A DNA stretch of 64,000 nt from Bacteroidales bacterium UBA4295 (lineage in GTDB: Bacteria > Bacteroidota > Bacteroidia > Bacteroidales > Paludibacteraceae), in assembly GCA_002395805.1 (NCBI GenBank), contig DGVB01000026.1, forward strand, positions 1-64,000. The letters run 5' to 3'. The notes under the pieces are model-generated. The model saw only the letters and a program-made list of their open reading frames with translations. It ran no database searches and was not told where the DNA came from. Shown in pieces: positions 53,232 to 60,653 of this stretch (its first letter is position 1; every line of letters begins with the position of its first letter). The position numbers and the translations under genes are program-made.

Positions 53232-53707
53232 TCACTTTATTCCTTATATTGTCGGGTCTGTTATCCTGTGAAGGCACAACCTTCCGCAGTAGTGTACCAG
53301 CCTACCCCGTGCGGGTGATAGTGGACACGCGCATCGGCGCATTCGTTCATTTTCAACCAGAAGCACTCGGTTCGTTTGTGGTAGCCAATAAAGAAGGATA
53401 CTATCTGGATAACCAGTGGGTCTCCTCCTCTTCCGCTATGGATGCATACGGCTACGGAGGTGTAGTGGTTTATATTGGTGCCTTTGGCTATAATGCCTAT
53501 GATTTGGCTTGTCCAAATTGCGCTGAGAAGGGTTCATGCAATCCCTGCCAAATCAGCGGAGGTTTCGCCCAATGCCCCAAATGCGAAGAAGAGTACGATA
53601 TGCTTTCCGGCACCGCAGCGCCTCAGAAAGGCATCGCCCATGAAGCATTAAGAAGGCTCAATATCATCAATTCGGACGGACGTTTAACTATCACGCAAGG
53701 ACAATGA
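53210..53707 (+). CDS. Rieske-like Cys-cluster lipoprotein
   Basis: The 165-residue lipoprotein has a signal with lipobox SGLLSC (Cys ~20). The C-terminal half, YDLACPNC then FAQCPKCEEEYDMLSGTAAPQKG, follows the Rieske spacing, but with Cys where a Rieske protein has His, giving CPxC...CPxC. It might bind zinc or a rubredoxin-like iron rather than a 2Fe-2S cluster. An extra CNPC lies between. Function unknown. It lies between FKBP and the RimM-like gene with small overlaps. Confidence 0.72.
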   Translation: MQRSGKLITLFLILSGLLSCEGTTFRSSVPAYPVRVIVDTRIGAFVHFQPEALGSFVVANKEGYYLDNQWVSSSSAMDAYGYGGVVVYIGAFGYNAYDLACPNCAEKGSCNPCQISGGFAQCPKCEEEYDMLSGTAAPQKGIAHEALRRLNIINSDGRLTITQGQ

Positions 53708-54108
53708 TCACGAAAGACGATTTGATATCCATCGGTGTGCTCAAACGCGCACACGACAAAGATCTGCCTGAGTTTATCTTCGTGCAGCGAGACGGATTGT
53801 TTGTACCATTTCGCTCTGAGAACATCGCTGAACTGCGAGGAGAAGAAGGGTTTGTACTGCGGACCGACATTCAAGACGAAGAGGACGGATTAATGACGTG
53901 GCAGGATCTGGTAGGATACACTCTGGAAGACGAAGGAGAGAATGGCGAATGGACAGAAGTGGGTGAGATAGCGGAGATCGACGAGAGTACCATCAACACA
54001 CTTGCGATATTGGATGACGGACGAATGATGCCGCTGCATGAAGATTTTATCATAGAGATAAACGAAGAAAACCGCATACTTCGCGTACATTTTCCTTTTG
54101 CCATATGA
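53704..54108 (+). CDS. rimM: minimal RimM-like 16S rRNA processing factor
   Basis: The 134-residue protein matches RimM, a 30S maturation factor, in ISIGVLKRAH near the start, FVQRDGLFVPFR, WQDLVGYTLEDE, EIDESTINTLAIL and MPLHEDFIIEINEENRILRVHFP. Bacteroidetes RimM is normally about 170-180 residues. Here the segment that usually follows KPHGIKGE (about 20 residues) is missing, as are spacers in the middle, so both domains are trimmed. It sits before a TrmH-type methyltransferase rather than TrmD. It overlaps neighbours by 4 bp each side. Confidence 0.68.
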   Translation: MITKDDLISIGVLKRAHDKDLPEFIFVQRDGLFVPFRSENIAELRGEEGFVLRTDIQDEEDGLMTWQDLVGYTLEDEGENGEWTEVGEIAEIDESTINTLAILDDGRMMPLHEDFIIEINEENRILRVHFPFAI

Positions 54109-54677
54109 GTAAAAAACTGACGACAGCAGAGATGGGTCGCATGAACGTGGACCAGTACCGCGAAGCGGATAAACTGCCGCTGGTGGTCGTTCTCGACAAT
54201 GTACGAAGCCAGCATAATGTAGGTGCGGTCTTTCGTACGGCAGACGCCATGCGCATTGAGCGAGTCGTGCTATGCGGTATCTGTTGCTGCCCGCCTAATC
54301 AGGAGATTCATAAAACCGCACTCGGTGCGGAAGAGAGCGTAGCATGGCAGTATTACAAGGATACCAAAGAAGCCGTGCAGGCGCTACAGGACGAAGGATA
54401 TACCGTTTATGCCGTAGAGCAGGCACACGATTCTGTCACTCTCGAAGAGGTGGCAGAACAAATTTCAAAGATCAAAGATCAAAGTTCAAATAGTTCTAAA
54501 ATAGCTGTAGTTTTAGGACATGAAGTGTTCGGTGTACAGCAAGAAGTAGTAGATATTTGCACTCAATGCATAGAGATACCCCAATACGGAACGAAGCACT
54601 CGATGAACGTGTCAGTAACGGCAGGCATCGTGATGTACCGCTTAGCCTCCTCTCTCCGGCTCGCGACAAAGAAGTAG
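54105..54677 (+). CDS. TrmH-family (SPOUT) RNA 2'-O-methyltransferase
   Basis: The 190-residue protein has the SPOUT motifs LDNVRSQHNVGAVFRTADAM, VVLGHEVFGVQQEV and the C-terminal knot IPQYGTKHSMNVSVTAGIVMYR. It probably methylates a tRNA or rRNA ribose. An in-frame AAGATCAAAGATCAAAGTTC array encodes ISKIKDQSSNSSK just before motif 2 (near residue 125). The ATG overlaps the RimM-like stop by 4 bp. The 3' end overlaps the U32 peptidase frame by 112 bp. Confidence 0.88.
   Translation: MSKKLTTAEMGRMNVDQYREADKLPLVVVLDNVRSQHNVGAVFRTADAMRIERVVLCGICCCPPNQEIHKTALGAEESVAWQYYKDTKEAVQALQDEGYTVYAVEQAHDSVTLEEVAEQISKIKDQSSNSSKIAVVLGHEVFGVQQEVVDICTQCIEIPQYGTKHSMNVSVTAGIVMYRLASSLRLATKK
54463..54496. repeat. 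AAGATCAAAGATCAAAGTTCAAA repeats inside the TrmH gene
   Basis: Three units of about 8 bp (AAGATC(A), AAGATCA, AAGTTCA) read in frame as KIKDQSS; similar to family E. Confidence 0.75.
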
Positions 54678-56086
54678 CCAAAGCAGCTATTCAGGCCGGA
54701 GCGGATGCCATCTATATCGGTGCTCCTGCTTTTGGTGCGCGGCAAGCAGCCGGCAACAGTCTGGAGGATTTGGCAGCGGTAGTGAATTATGCCCACACAT
54801 ATGGGGTTCAAGTATTGGTGACAGTAAATACATTGCTTCGTGAAGAGGAATACCCGGAAGCGTTGAAGATGATTTATTCTCTTTATGAGATTGGCGTGGA
54901 TGCACTTATTATTCAGGATCTGCATCTGTTGGATTTCGACCTTCCCCCTATTCGTTTGCACGCTTCAACCCAATGCGACAACCGGACTCCCGAACACGTA
55001 GCCAAACTGCGCGATTTGGGTTTCAAACGTGTGGTATTGGCGCGCGAGTTGAGCATTGAAGAGATCCGAGCGATTCATGAAGCGGTACCAGATATTGAGT
55101 TAGAGGCATTCGTACACGGTGCTCTTTGCGTCAGTTATTCCGGCCGTTGTTATATTAGCGAAGTATTAGCCGGACGAAGCGCGAACAGAGGTGCTTGTGC
55201 GCAGTTCTGCCGCATGGCGTATGACCTGTTGGACAGCGAGATGAATGAAGTGGTTGACGAACAAGGCGAACCGATTCATCAGCGTTATTTATTGTCCTTG
55301 CAGGACATGGACCGCTCAGCGTATCTGCAGGAAATGATTGATGCCGGTGTGACGACCTTTAAGATTGAAGGCCGTCTCAAAGATGCCGACTACGTGACCA
55401 ATATCACAGCGTATTACAGGGAGAAGTTAGACCGCTGCGCTGACGGAGTACAGAATACAGAGTACAAACCGATTTACACACGTAGTTTTACGCCTGATCC
55501 GGAGAAGACCTTCCATCGCGGAGGGATAGACTATTTCTTACATGGCCGCACACCTCATATGGCCAATTGGGAAACGCCCAAATCCACCGGCGAATATATC
55601 GGCGAAGTGCTGGAGACACGGGGAAATACACTCCGTGTGCGGTTGAAGGGAGGAATAGTTCTGCATAATGGTGACGGACTAACTGTCGGTAGTGAAGGTT
55701 TCTCCGTCAACGGCGTAGAAGAAAACATCGTTAAGATAAATAAGGAGCCTACCTCCGTCTCATCCCTAAAGGGAAAAGCTTTATACCGAAACCTCGATGT
55801 CGAGTTCACTAAGAACCTACACTCCGAGCGGCGGATTCCGGTAGATGTCGTTTTCCGCGAGACCGAAGAGGGTTTTTACATACAAATTGGCGACAAGGAG
55901 CACTCCTTTGCATACACAAAAGAGCCAGCAAAGAACGCAGAGAAAACGATGGAGACCATCCGTACGCAATTGAGTAAATTAGGCGACACACCCTATATCG
56001 CACGGAAAGTGAAGATAGAGAGTGAACCGTATTTTATACCGATTAGCATTTTGAACCAGTGGCGCAGAGAAACGATACATGAATAA
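54566..56086 (+). CDS. U32-family peptidase (N-terminal and catalytic part)
   Basis: The U32 (collagenase-like, YegQ/RlhA-type) protein has about 506 residues from the first ATG. The conserved N-terminus LLSPARDKEVAKAAIQAGADAIYIGAPAFGAR starts only at codon ~29, and the signature ELEAFVHGALCVSYSGRCYIS and RGACAQFCR are present. No ATG, GTG or TTG lies near the conserved start, so the real start must be at 54566 (ATG) or 54557 (TTG), 112-121 bp inside trmH. Two in-frame repeats are present: family B (55430, LDRCADGVQNTEYK) and family A (55747, EPTSVSSLKGK). The gene ends with TAA, and the next ORF continues in the same frame. Confidence 0.85.
   Translation: MHRDTPIRNEALDERVSNGRHRDVPLSLLSPARDKEVAKAAIQAGADAIYIGAPAFGARQAAGNSLEDLAAVVNYAHTYGVQVLVTVNTLLREEEYPEALKMIYSLYEIGVDALIIQDLHLLDFDLPPIRLHASTQCDNRTPEHVAKLRDLGFKRVVLARELSIEEIRAIHEAVPDIELEAFVHGALCVSYSGRCYISEVLAGRSANRGACAQFCRMAYDLLDSEMNEVVDEQGEPIHQRYLLSLQDMDRSAYLQEMIDAGVTTFKIEGRLKDADYVTNITAYYREKLDRCADGVQNTEYKPIYTRSFTPDPEKTFHRGGIDYFLHGRTPHMANWETPKSTGEYIGEVLETRGNTLRVRLKGGIVLHNGDGLTVGSEGFSVNGVEENIVKINKEPTSVSSLKGKALYRNLDVEFTKNLHSERRIPVDVVFRETEEGFYIQIGDKEHSFAYTKEPAKNAEKTMETIRTQLSKLGDTPYIARKVKIESEPYFIPISILNQWRRETIHE
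55430..55468. repeat. GACCGCTGCGCTGACGGAGTACAGA repeat inside the U32 gene (family B)
   Basis: The composite GACCGCTGCGCTGACGGAG followed by TACAGAATACAGAGTACA matches the repeat beside the four-helix-bundle gene (4230) and the inverted copy at 57167. It is read as DRCADGVQNTEYK. Confidence 0.85.
55747..55780. repeat. decayed G/C palindrome inside the U32 gene (family A)
   Basis: GCCTACCTCCGTCTCATCCC followed by TAAAGGGAAAAG: a degenerate copy of the 21041 element, giving EPTSVSSLKGK against EPTPDPSLKGG there. Confidence 0.65.
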
Positions 56087-56278
56087 ATGGTAAACGATCG
56101 AACCGCAAATCCCTTAATGACTTGCAAATACTGCCTGTTGTTTGAACTCGGGCATTGCCGCAAGGTCAATCCTTATCCCAAAGACAAGGAACCGCGCTAT
56201 CTGCGTCTGCGTACAGGTAAAGTACTGACGCTCCATTTCGATTGCAAGAACTGCCAAATGTTGATAGACGAATGTTAG
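56087..56278 (+). CDS. C-terminal Cys module of U32 peptidase, separated by a stop codon
   Basis: The 63-residue ORF reads MTCKYCLLFELGHC, then KEPRYLRLRTGK and FDCKNCQMLIDEC. Bacteroidetes U32 peptidases carry exactly this kind of Cys-rich tail at their C-terminus. Here it follows directly after a single TAA (56084-56086) in the same frame, and its ATG touches the stop (TAAATG). It may be a split gene translated by re-initiation, a readthrough product, or a recent nonsense mutation. The 7-bp overlap with the pectinesterase start argues for continued translation. Confidence 0.7.
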   Translation: MVNDRTANPLMTCKYCLLFELGHCRKVNPYPKDKEPRYLRLRTGKVLTLHFDCKNCQMLIDEC

Positions 56279-57474
56279 CTTTTATTTTATCCTTAGTATT
56301 GCATGTTTCTGCGGGCGAAAGCATCAACGCCGCACTGGACTCCGCTCGAACGGTGTATGCCGAGCGAGGCGAGAGAACTACAATCCATATTGAACCGGGC
56401 ACGTATCGGGAAGAGATTACTATTGATGTGCCTGGACTGACGATGAAGAACGCCAGCCGGAGACCTTCTATCGGGTTGAAGAACGGAGGTGTGGATTGCG
56501 ACAAGAACGCCGTGCGGATAACCTGGTATTACGGGCATGGATACCAATACCGGTCGATGGGAGACAAGATCAATTACGGAGGCAGCCGCATGCGGCTATG
56601 GAACGCATCAGTGCTTGTTACCGCTCCTGATTTTACGGCAGAGAATATCATCTTTGAGAATTCCTTCAATCTCTATGTCTGCGACCTTGAAGCGGCAGAC
56701 AGTCTTGTCGATATCTCGCAATCCGACATGCCTTGGACGGAGAAAGAGCGACCGAAGAAGATCATGCCTGTTCGTCCGAAAGAAGTGGGATCTACCGAAG
56801 TACAAAAGAAAGCCTACCGTGAGCGTGCAGCAGCCATTTCTTTTGACGAGAAGGCGACGAACGCCCACTTGAAGAACTGTCGCGCAGTGGGACGACAAGA
56901 CGTGCTCTACGGTGCACAAGGCGCCTCAATCTATTGGGAAGGCGGAATCCTGCAAGGCAGTGTGGATTTTATCTTCGGCGCCATGACAATGAGCGTCAAC
57001 AGAGCTACTATCGTTGCAAATATCAACGGCGAGAAAGGGGATAAATGCTATATCTCCGCCGGCCGGAGCGGAAGCAACGAGAAAGGCGAAAAGGCTTCTT
57101 CTTCACGCGGAATGCTGTTCTATAAATGCCATATACGGCTTGCTGACGAAAATGAGCTAGTAAATCGGTCTGTCAGTCCGAAGGACAGTCTGTATTCTGT
57201 CAGCGCAGCGGTCTTCTTAGCCCGCCCGTGGCGGAGTTGGGGCGAAACCGTATGGGCTTATACCACTTGGGACGAAGGAGTGCTTAATCCTGACGGGTGG
57301 AGCACCGGACTGATCCAGAAACGCCCTGAGTTCGATCCCGCCAGTCCGTGTCCGCGCAGTTATGAATACAAATCGCAGGACGGCTCTGCAGGCAGACCAA
57401 AATGGGTCTCCGTTCTCCGGAAACCCATTTTACCCGATGGCACAAAACTGAAGCCGAAATCTTGGCTTAAGTAA
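56272..57474 (+). CDS. pectinesterase (CE8)
   Basis: The 400-residue secreted enzyme removes methyl esters from pectin. A short signal peptide (LAFILSLVLHVSAG) is followed by the right-handed parallel beta-helix. Catalytic elements are visible as GRQDVLYG (first Asp region), SVDFIFG (second Asp) and LARPWRSWG (Arg, Trp). Typical family forms are QDTLY, VDFIFG and LGRPW. An in-frame inverted family B repeat (57167) encodes NRSVSPKDSLYSVSAAVF just before the LARPW motif. It overlaps the U32 tail ORF by 7 bp. It suggests plant-polysaccharide use. Confidence 0.9.
   Translation: MLAFILSLVLHVSAGESINAALDSARTVYAERGERTTIHIEPGTYREEITIDVPGLTMKNASRRPSIGLKNGGVDCDKNAVRITWYYGHGYQYRSMGDKINYGGSRMRLWNASVLVTAPDFTAENIIFENSFNLYVCDLEAADSLVDISQSDMPWTEKERPKKIMPVRPKEVGSTEVQKKAYRERAAAISFDEKATNAHLKNCRAVGRQDVLYGAQGASIYWEGGILQGSVDFIFGAMTMSVNRATIVANINGEKGDKCYISAGRSGSNEKGEKASSSRGMLFYKCHIRLADENELVNRSVSPKDSLYSVSAAVFLARPWRSWGETVWAYTTWDEGVLNPDGWSTGLIQKRPEFDPASPCPRSYEYKSQDGSAGRPKWVSVLRKPILPDGTKLKPKSWLK
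57167..57216. repeat. inverted family B repeat inside the pectinesterase gene
   Basis: Reverse complement reads GACCGCTGCGCTGACAGAAT then ACAGACTGTCC, flanked by GTCTGTCAGTCC. It is read in frame as SVSPKDSLYSVSAAV in front of a catalytic loop. Confidence 0.8.
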
Positions 57475-57495
57475 GCCATAATTGCCGATTATTAA

Positions 57496-57642
57496 GATTT
57501 TAGCATTCTACCAGCCTCAGTCTACGACCTGCGCAACGTCAGCGCACGGTCTGCTATTTGGAACGATGTTGAAAGGTATATGATTATTAAGAATCCCTAC
57601 AACAAAACCTACCCTCAACTTGTGAGGGCAGGGAAAGACTAA
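57496..57642 (+). pseudogene. possible gene remnant (C-terminal fragment)
   Basis: An open frame of 48 codons without a start reads VYDLRNVSARSAIWNDVERYMI and then IIKNPYNKTYPQLVRAGKD before a stop. The composition looks protein-like rather than random, but I recognise no family. It may be the tail of a gene lost when the island at 57.5-60.6 kb formed. The following ~45 bp hold a CCCTCA/TGAGGG hairpin and an AAAGACT/AGTCTTT palindrome. Confidence 0.3.
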
Positions 57643-57686
57643 GTCTTTATATGTTGTTGGGCACTTCTTTGTCAGCGTGAAACTTA

Positions 57687-58001
57687 TTATTTATCCACTA
57701 TTTCCATCGTACATCCATGTTTATTGGAATTTGTTACTATGAATGAGTGCAAGTTCTGCCCTTGATTTAAAGTGCTCTTAAGCCAATCTTTGACCATATT
57801 CTCTGGTAATTGAGATCCGTCAAAATCTAAATTACATTCGCTACATGTATTCAGCGGAGGATTAATTGTAATCTTCAACTGTTTCCCATGTCCGGGAATA
57901 TCTTCCACCTTTGCTTTAATCTCATAAAATGTTAATGGCGTACTGCAAACAGATGCTTCACATTCGCACTCTGTTTGGATAAATTCAATGCACTTGCTCA
58001 T
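57687..58001 (-). CDS. Cys-containing hypothetical protein
   Basis: The 104-residue product begins MSKCIEFIQTECECEAS and has a second pair in TCSECNLDF, giving six to seven cysteines. There is no signal peptide or membrane helix. No family recognised. It is AT-rich compared with the genes to its left and lies 13 bp downstream of the next small gene in the same direction, so it belongs to the accessory island. Confidence 0.55.
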   Translation of the reverse strand: MSKCIEFIQTECECEASVCSTPLTFYEIKAKVEDIPGHGKQLKITINPPLNTCSECNLDFDGSQLPENMVKDWLKSTLNQGQNLHSFIVTNSNKHGCTMEIVDK

Positions 58002-58014
58002 AATTGTCAATAAT

Positions 58015-58239
58015 TTAGAAGTTTCTATTTACTTTTGCTTGCTCATCGAGAATATATGCTAAAGTATTATCTATTGTGATTTCCCCTATACCACGAATGC
58101 CGTTAGCAAATCTTTCCAATTCTCTACGTATAGTCATAGCCAAAGGAAATGGATTAGTAATGTAATAAGGCATCCTCACCCTAATCTGTCTAATCCATGC
58201 ATTTTTGGCTCTTGTGTGTATCCCTTGAAGAAAAGGCAT
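58015..58239 (-). CDS. small hypothetical protein
   Basis: A 74-residue product beginning MPFLQGIHTRAKNAWIRQIR, with basic N-terminal and helical C-terminal halves. No family recognised. It is 9 bp downstream of the BACON-domain gene, so it is probably co-transcribed with it. Confidence 0.5.
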   Translation of the reverse strand: MPFLQGIHTRAKNAWIRQIRVRMPYYITNPFPLAMTIRRELERFANGIRGIGEITIDNTLAYILDEQAKVNRNF

Positions 58240-58248
58240 GAAAATGGT

Positions 58249-59373
58249 TTATTCAATTTCTCTTACCAAGCGAACAGAAAGGCCATCGTATGATTTGAGT
58301 TCTGCCATAGTATGAGGAATAATTTCATGGTTTGAAAATTCTAGATGCATTACATAACCATCACTCCGTTTATAGGAAGACCAGTAACAACCATAGGAGG
58401 ATTCGTAACTCGTACTTCTTCGATAACCAGCCTCTGGAAGAAAAACGGCACCTGCCGATTCCATAATATTCCATTGCTCAGCTGTGTAGACATTATCTCT
58501 GTAATGGTCACTTCCAGAATCTGAATAAGAATATGTGTCTCTAGTCATACCTAAAGAGGTACTAGGGGTGAATGTAACATCGCTAGGGGTCTGCCAGTTA
58601 TCAGGCAAAATAATTAGTCCTCTTCTCCCATTTACTTTGCCAAGACCTAATAACTTTGCGGCATTTCCTCGCTGTAGGAACAAATAATCTAAATCATCTT
58701 TACTTAGCGTTCGCCATTGATTGGCTTGATTGCCGCCATTACTAATTGCATTTGTACCCCAATCAACAAATACCCTATAATTTGATTCAGAAGTAGAAGA
58801 CAAGACAGGATTATTTCCTGTTCCCCAACCGAATAGGTCAATCCAACCAGAGTAAGTGTTACCGATATACGAGTTTCCGTAACCAGCTACATCATTATTC
58901 CCGATAATGTCATACTGATGGTGTGCGAAACGCCAGGTTTTCGTACTAGCTTGATACTGAAGATTTCCTTGAGAGAATTGCACTTTTTTTGAAGAGCTTA
59001 CAGAAAACTTACCTGGTAGAATTCCATTTGGGTACGACTGTGGCTCTTCTTCGCGATAGATAATCAACTTTGCTGTGCCTTCACCATTACTAAATAGCAC
59101 AGTGGCCTCATCTTTTCCTCCAGACGCCACTTTGATGGTTACAAACGCATCTCCTTGCGCAGAGTTGGGACTAATAGTTACCCAAGTTTTGTTTGTGGTA
59201 GCAGACCATGCTGCGAAAGATGAAATGGATACTGTAAATGAGCCACCATTTTCAAATACTGTTTGGGTTGTAGGATCACAAGTAATTGTAGTAGAGGTGC
59301 TACTTGGATTGTTTTTGTCTGTACAAGCAAGCATACATGAAGCTGCAAATACAAAAAATAATAGTTTCTTCAT
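58249..59373 (-). CDS. BACON-domain lipoprotein with FISUMP-like C-terminal domain
   Basis: The 374-residue lipoprotein has a signal (LFFVFAASCMLACTD, Cys ~17). A BACON domain follows (~residues 30-108, SFTVSISSFAAWSATTNKTWVTI). Residues ~125-374 form a domain seen in many secreted Bacteroidetes and Fibrobacter proteins, with KVQFSQGNLQYQASTKTWRFA, WRTLSKDDLDYLFLQR, IILPDNWQTPSDV, AGYRRSTSY and GLSVRLVRE. Its role is probably carbohydrate or surface binding. Base composition is more AT-rich than the core genes. Confidence 0.85.
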   Translation of the reverse strand: MKKLLFFVFAASCMLACTDKNNPSSTSTTITCDPTTQTVFENGGSFTVSISSFAAWSATTNKTWVTISPNSAQGDAFVTIKVASGGKDEATVLFSNGEGTAKLIIYREEEPQSYPNGILPGKFSVSSSKKVQFSQGNLQYQASTKTWRFAHHQYDIIGNNDVAGYGNSYIGNTYSGWIDLFGWGTGNNPVLSSTSESNYRVFVDWGTNAISNGGNQANQWRTLSKDDLDYLFLQRGNAAKLLGLGKVNGRRGLIILPDNWQTPSDVTFTPSTSLGMTRDTYSYSDSGSDHYRDNVYTAEQWNIMESAGAVFLPEAGYRRSTSYESSYGCYWSSYKRSDGYVMHLEFSNHEIIPHTMAELKSYDGLSVRLVREIE

Positions 59374-59802
59374 TTTTTTTTAATATTTGTTCCCTTCTTA
59401 CGCCTTCAGGGATTGGCATATTTTTCATCATTCTACCAAACAATAAAAAACGCGAATAACTATTGTTATCCGTGCTAGTGGTCGTAGGAAATACCTTGCT
59501 GTCAGATAATTATTAGTTACTCGCGCCGTGTATATATCCGCCAACACACTATTAGAACAATCCAATAGTGTGGGCGAGTCTTACACTCGTGAGCATCTAC
59601 ATTAACTTGTTACTGAACAGCTGCTTTTGAAAGTTCCTACGTTTCTAGCATCAGATTACAAGCGTGTAAACGCTTTTTCAATATGTTCTAGCGCAACGCT
59701 TTGCGCTTGTCTTTATGTCTTGTTTTGTCTTTTTCCTTTCCCGGAGTGCTTGAAAGCACCGCTCGGAGAGGGACGATGATTCTTAGCCCTAAAGGGCACA
59801 AT
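59374..59802. other. 430-bp noncoding stretch with many hairpins
   Basis: No ORF is credible here. Visible inverted repeats include CACACTATT/AATAGTGTG (59545-59572, extended by CGCC/GGCG), CGAGT/ACTCG, AAGCGT-GTAA-ACGCTT, GCGCAA/TTGCGC and GTGCTT/AAGCAC. A hairpin with a T6 tract on the minus strand at its left edge makes a terminator. This suggests a structured minus-strand RNA or leader between the kinase gene and the BACON gene. It matches none of tmRNA, RNase P RNA or SRP RNA by eye. Confidence 0.5.
59444..59474 (-). terminator. intrinsic terminator upstream of the BACON gene
   Basis: The stem pairs CGCGAATAAC with GTTATCCGTG around a TATT loop, ten positions with one mismatch, and six T's follow on the minus strand. 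It lies 71 bp before the BACON ATG, so it could end an upstream RNA or act as an attenuator. Confidence 0.65.
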
Positions 59803-60621
59803 CTACTCAGTTATAAATTCTACTTCCGTTGTTAGATGGCGGATGCCACCCAGTTTGAGTTCGGGTGTGTTGATACGGATGTCGCAGTCAATCACAAACA
59901 CATTTCCGTTAACGGACTTGATTACATTTTCGTCGTGCAAGTCGCTCAGATAAATCTCCGGCGTGGTATAGGTCCAGTTACGCGGATTGCGGAGTTCAAA
60001 ACCCATTCGTTCTGCAAACTGCTGAATCTCCTCGTCCGACATTTGTTCGCCTTGGATGTGCGGTTGCTCTACAATGACTTGAAAATCCCCTTCGCTCGTG
60101 CGACCGAAGCCCAGCACATTAAGGCGTGTCTCCGGGAAATAGGCATTGTGCAGACTGATACGGTCGAGTGCCAAAACAGGCAGGATATAATAATCCAAAC
60201 CGATAGATTTTACAAGTGTATTGCCTTTATAGTACACATGTGCTTCGCCGCCTTCGGCTATCTGTTCGCCCAATAAAGAAGGCAGGCTTTTGTCCACATC
60301 GTCTATCCAGCAGCCGACAGTCCTTGCCCACTGTTCTATACGTTTTGCTTGCGTCTCTGCGCATTCGCGCTCTCTTTGGAAACTGCCTTCCGGCGCAGAG
60401 AGGCTACTTGGGTCAATACCTGCTCCCGCGAGTAAGGATGCAATGACATGATTGCTACCTCCCGCTGCGCAGCCATGCTGTTCGAGCGGTGAAAATCGTT
60501 GATAAACAAGCCGCCCTGAGATGAATTGTTCTGCATATTGTTCCAGTTGTTTAAGCCCGCGGGCATCGTACCCTTGGGCGATAATTGTGTCTATATATTT
60601 CCAAAAATCGGTATTGGTCAT
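59803..60621 (-). CDS. polyvalent-protein-type protein kinase (PPKin)
   Basis: The 272-residue protein has the kinase core of the family described in polyvalent proteins of phages and conjugative elements: a glycine-rich start GEQIAEGGEAHVYYKGNTLVKSI (Lys near residue 141), FQVIVEQPHIQGEQMSDEE, then YLSDLHDENV (catalytic Asp with Asn) and FVIDCDIRIN (metal Asp). An N-terminal helical segment precedes it. The ATG at 60621 (MTNTDFW) was chosen over a TTG further upstream. A free-standing copy suggests a mobile-element relic. The target is unknown. Confidence 0.75.
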   Translation of the reverse strand: MTNTDFWKYIDTIIAQGYDARGLKQLEQYAEQFISGRLVYQRFSPLEQHGCAAGGSNHVIASLLAGAGIDPSSLSAPEGSFQRERECAETQAKRIEQWARTVGCWIDDVDKSLPSLLGEQIAEGGEAHVYYKGNTLVKSIGLDYYILPVLALDRISLHNAYFPETRLNVLGFGRTSEGDFQVIVEQPHIQGEQMSDEEIQQFAERMGFELRNPRNWTYTTPEIYLSDLHDENVIKSVNGNVFVIDCDIRINTPELKLGGIRHLTTEVEFITE

Positions 60622-60653
60622 ACTCGCCTTTGCAACTTTCGGCAATTATGTCT

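Noticed and set aside
59374..59802. tmRNA, RNase P RNA or SRP RNA
   Set aside because: None of the conserved core sequences of these RNAs could be found on either strand.
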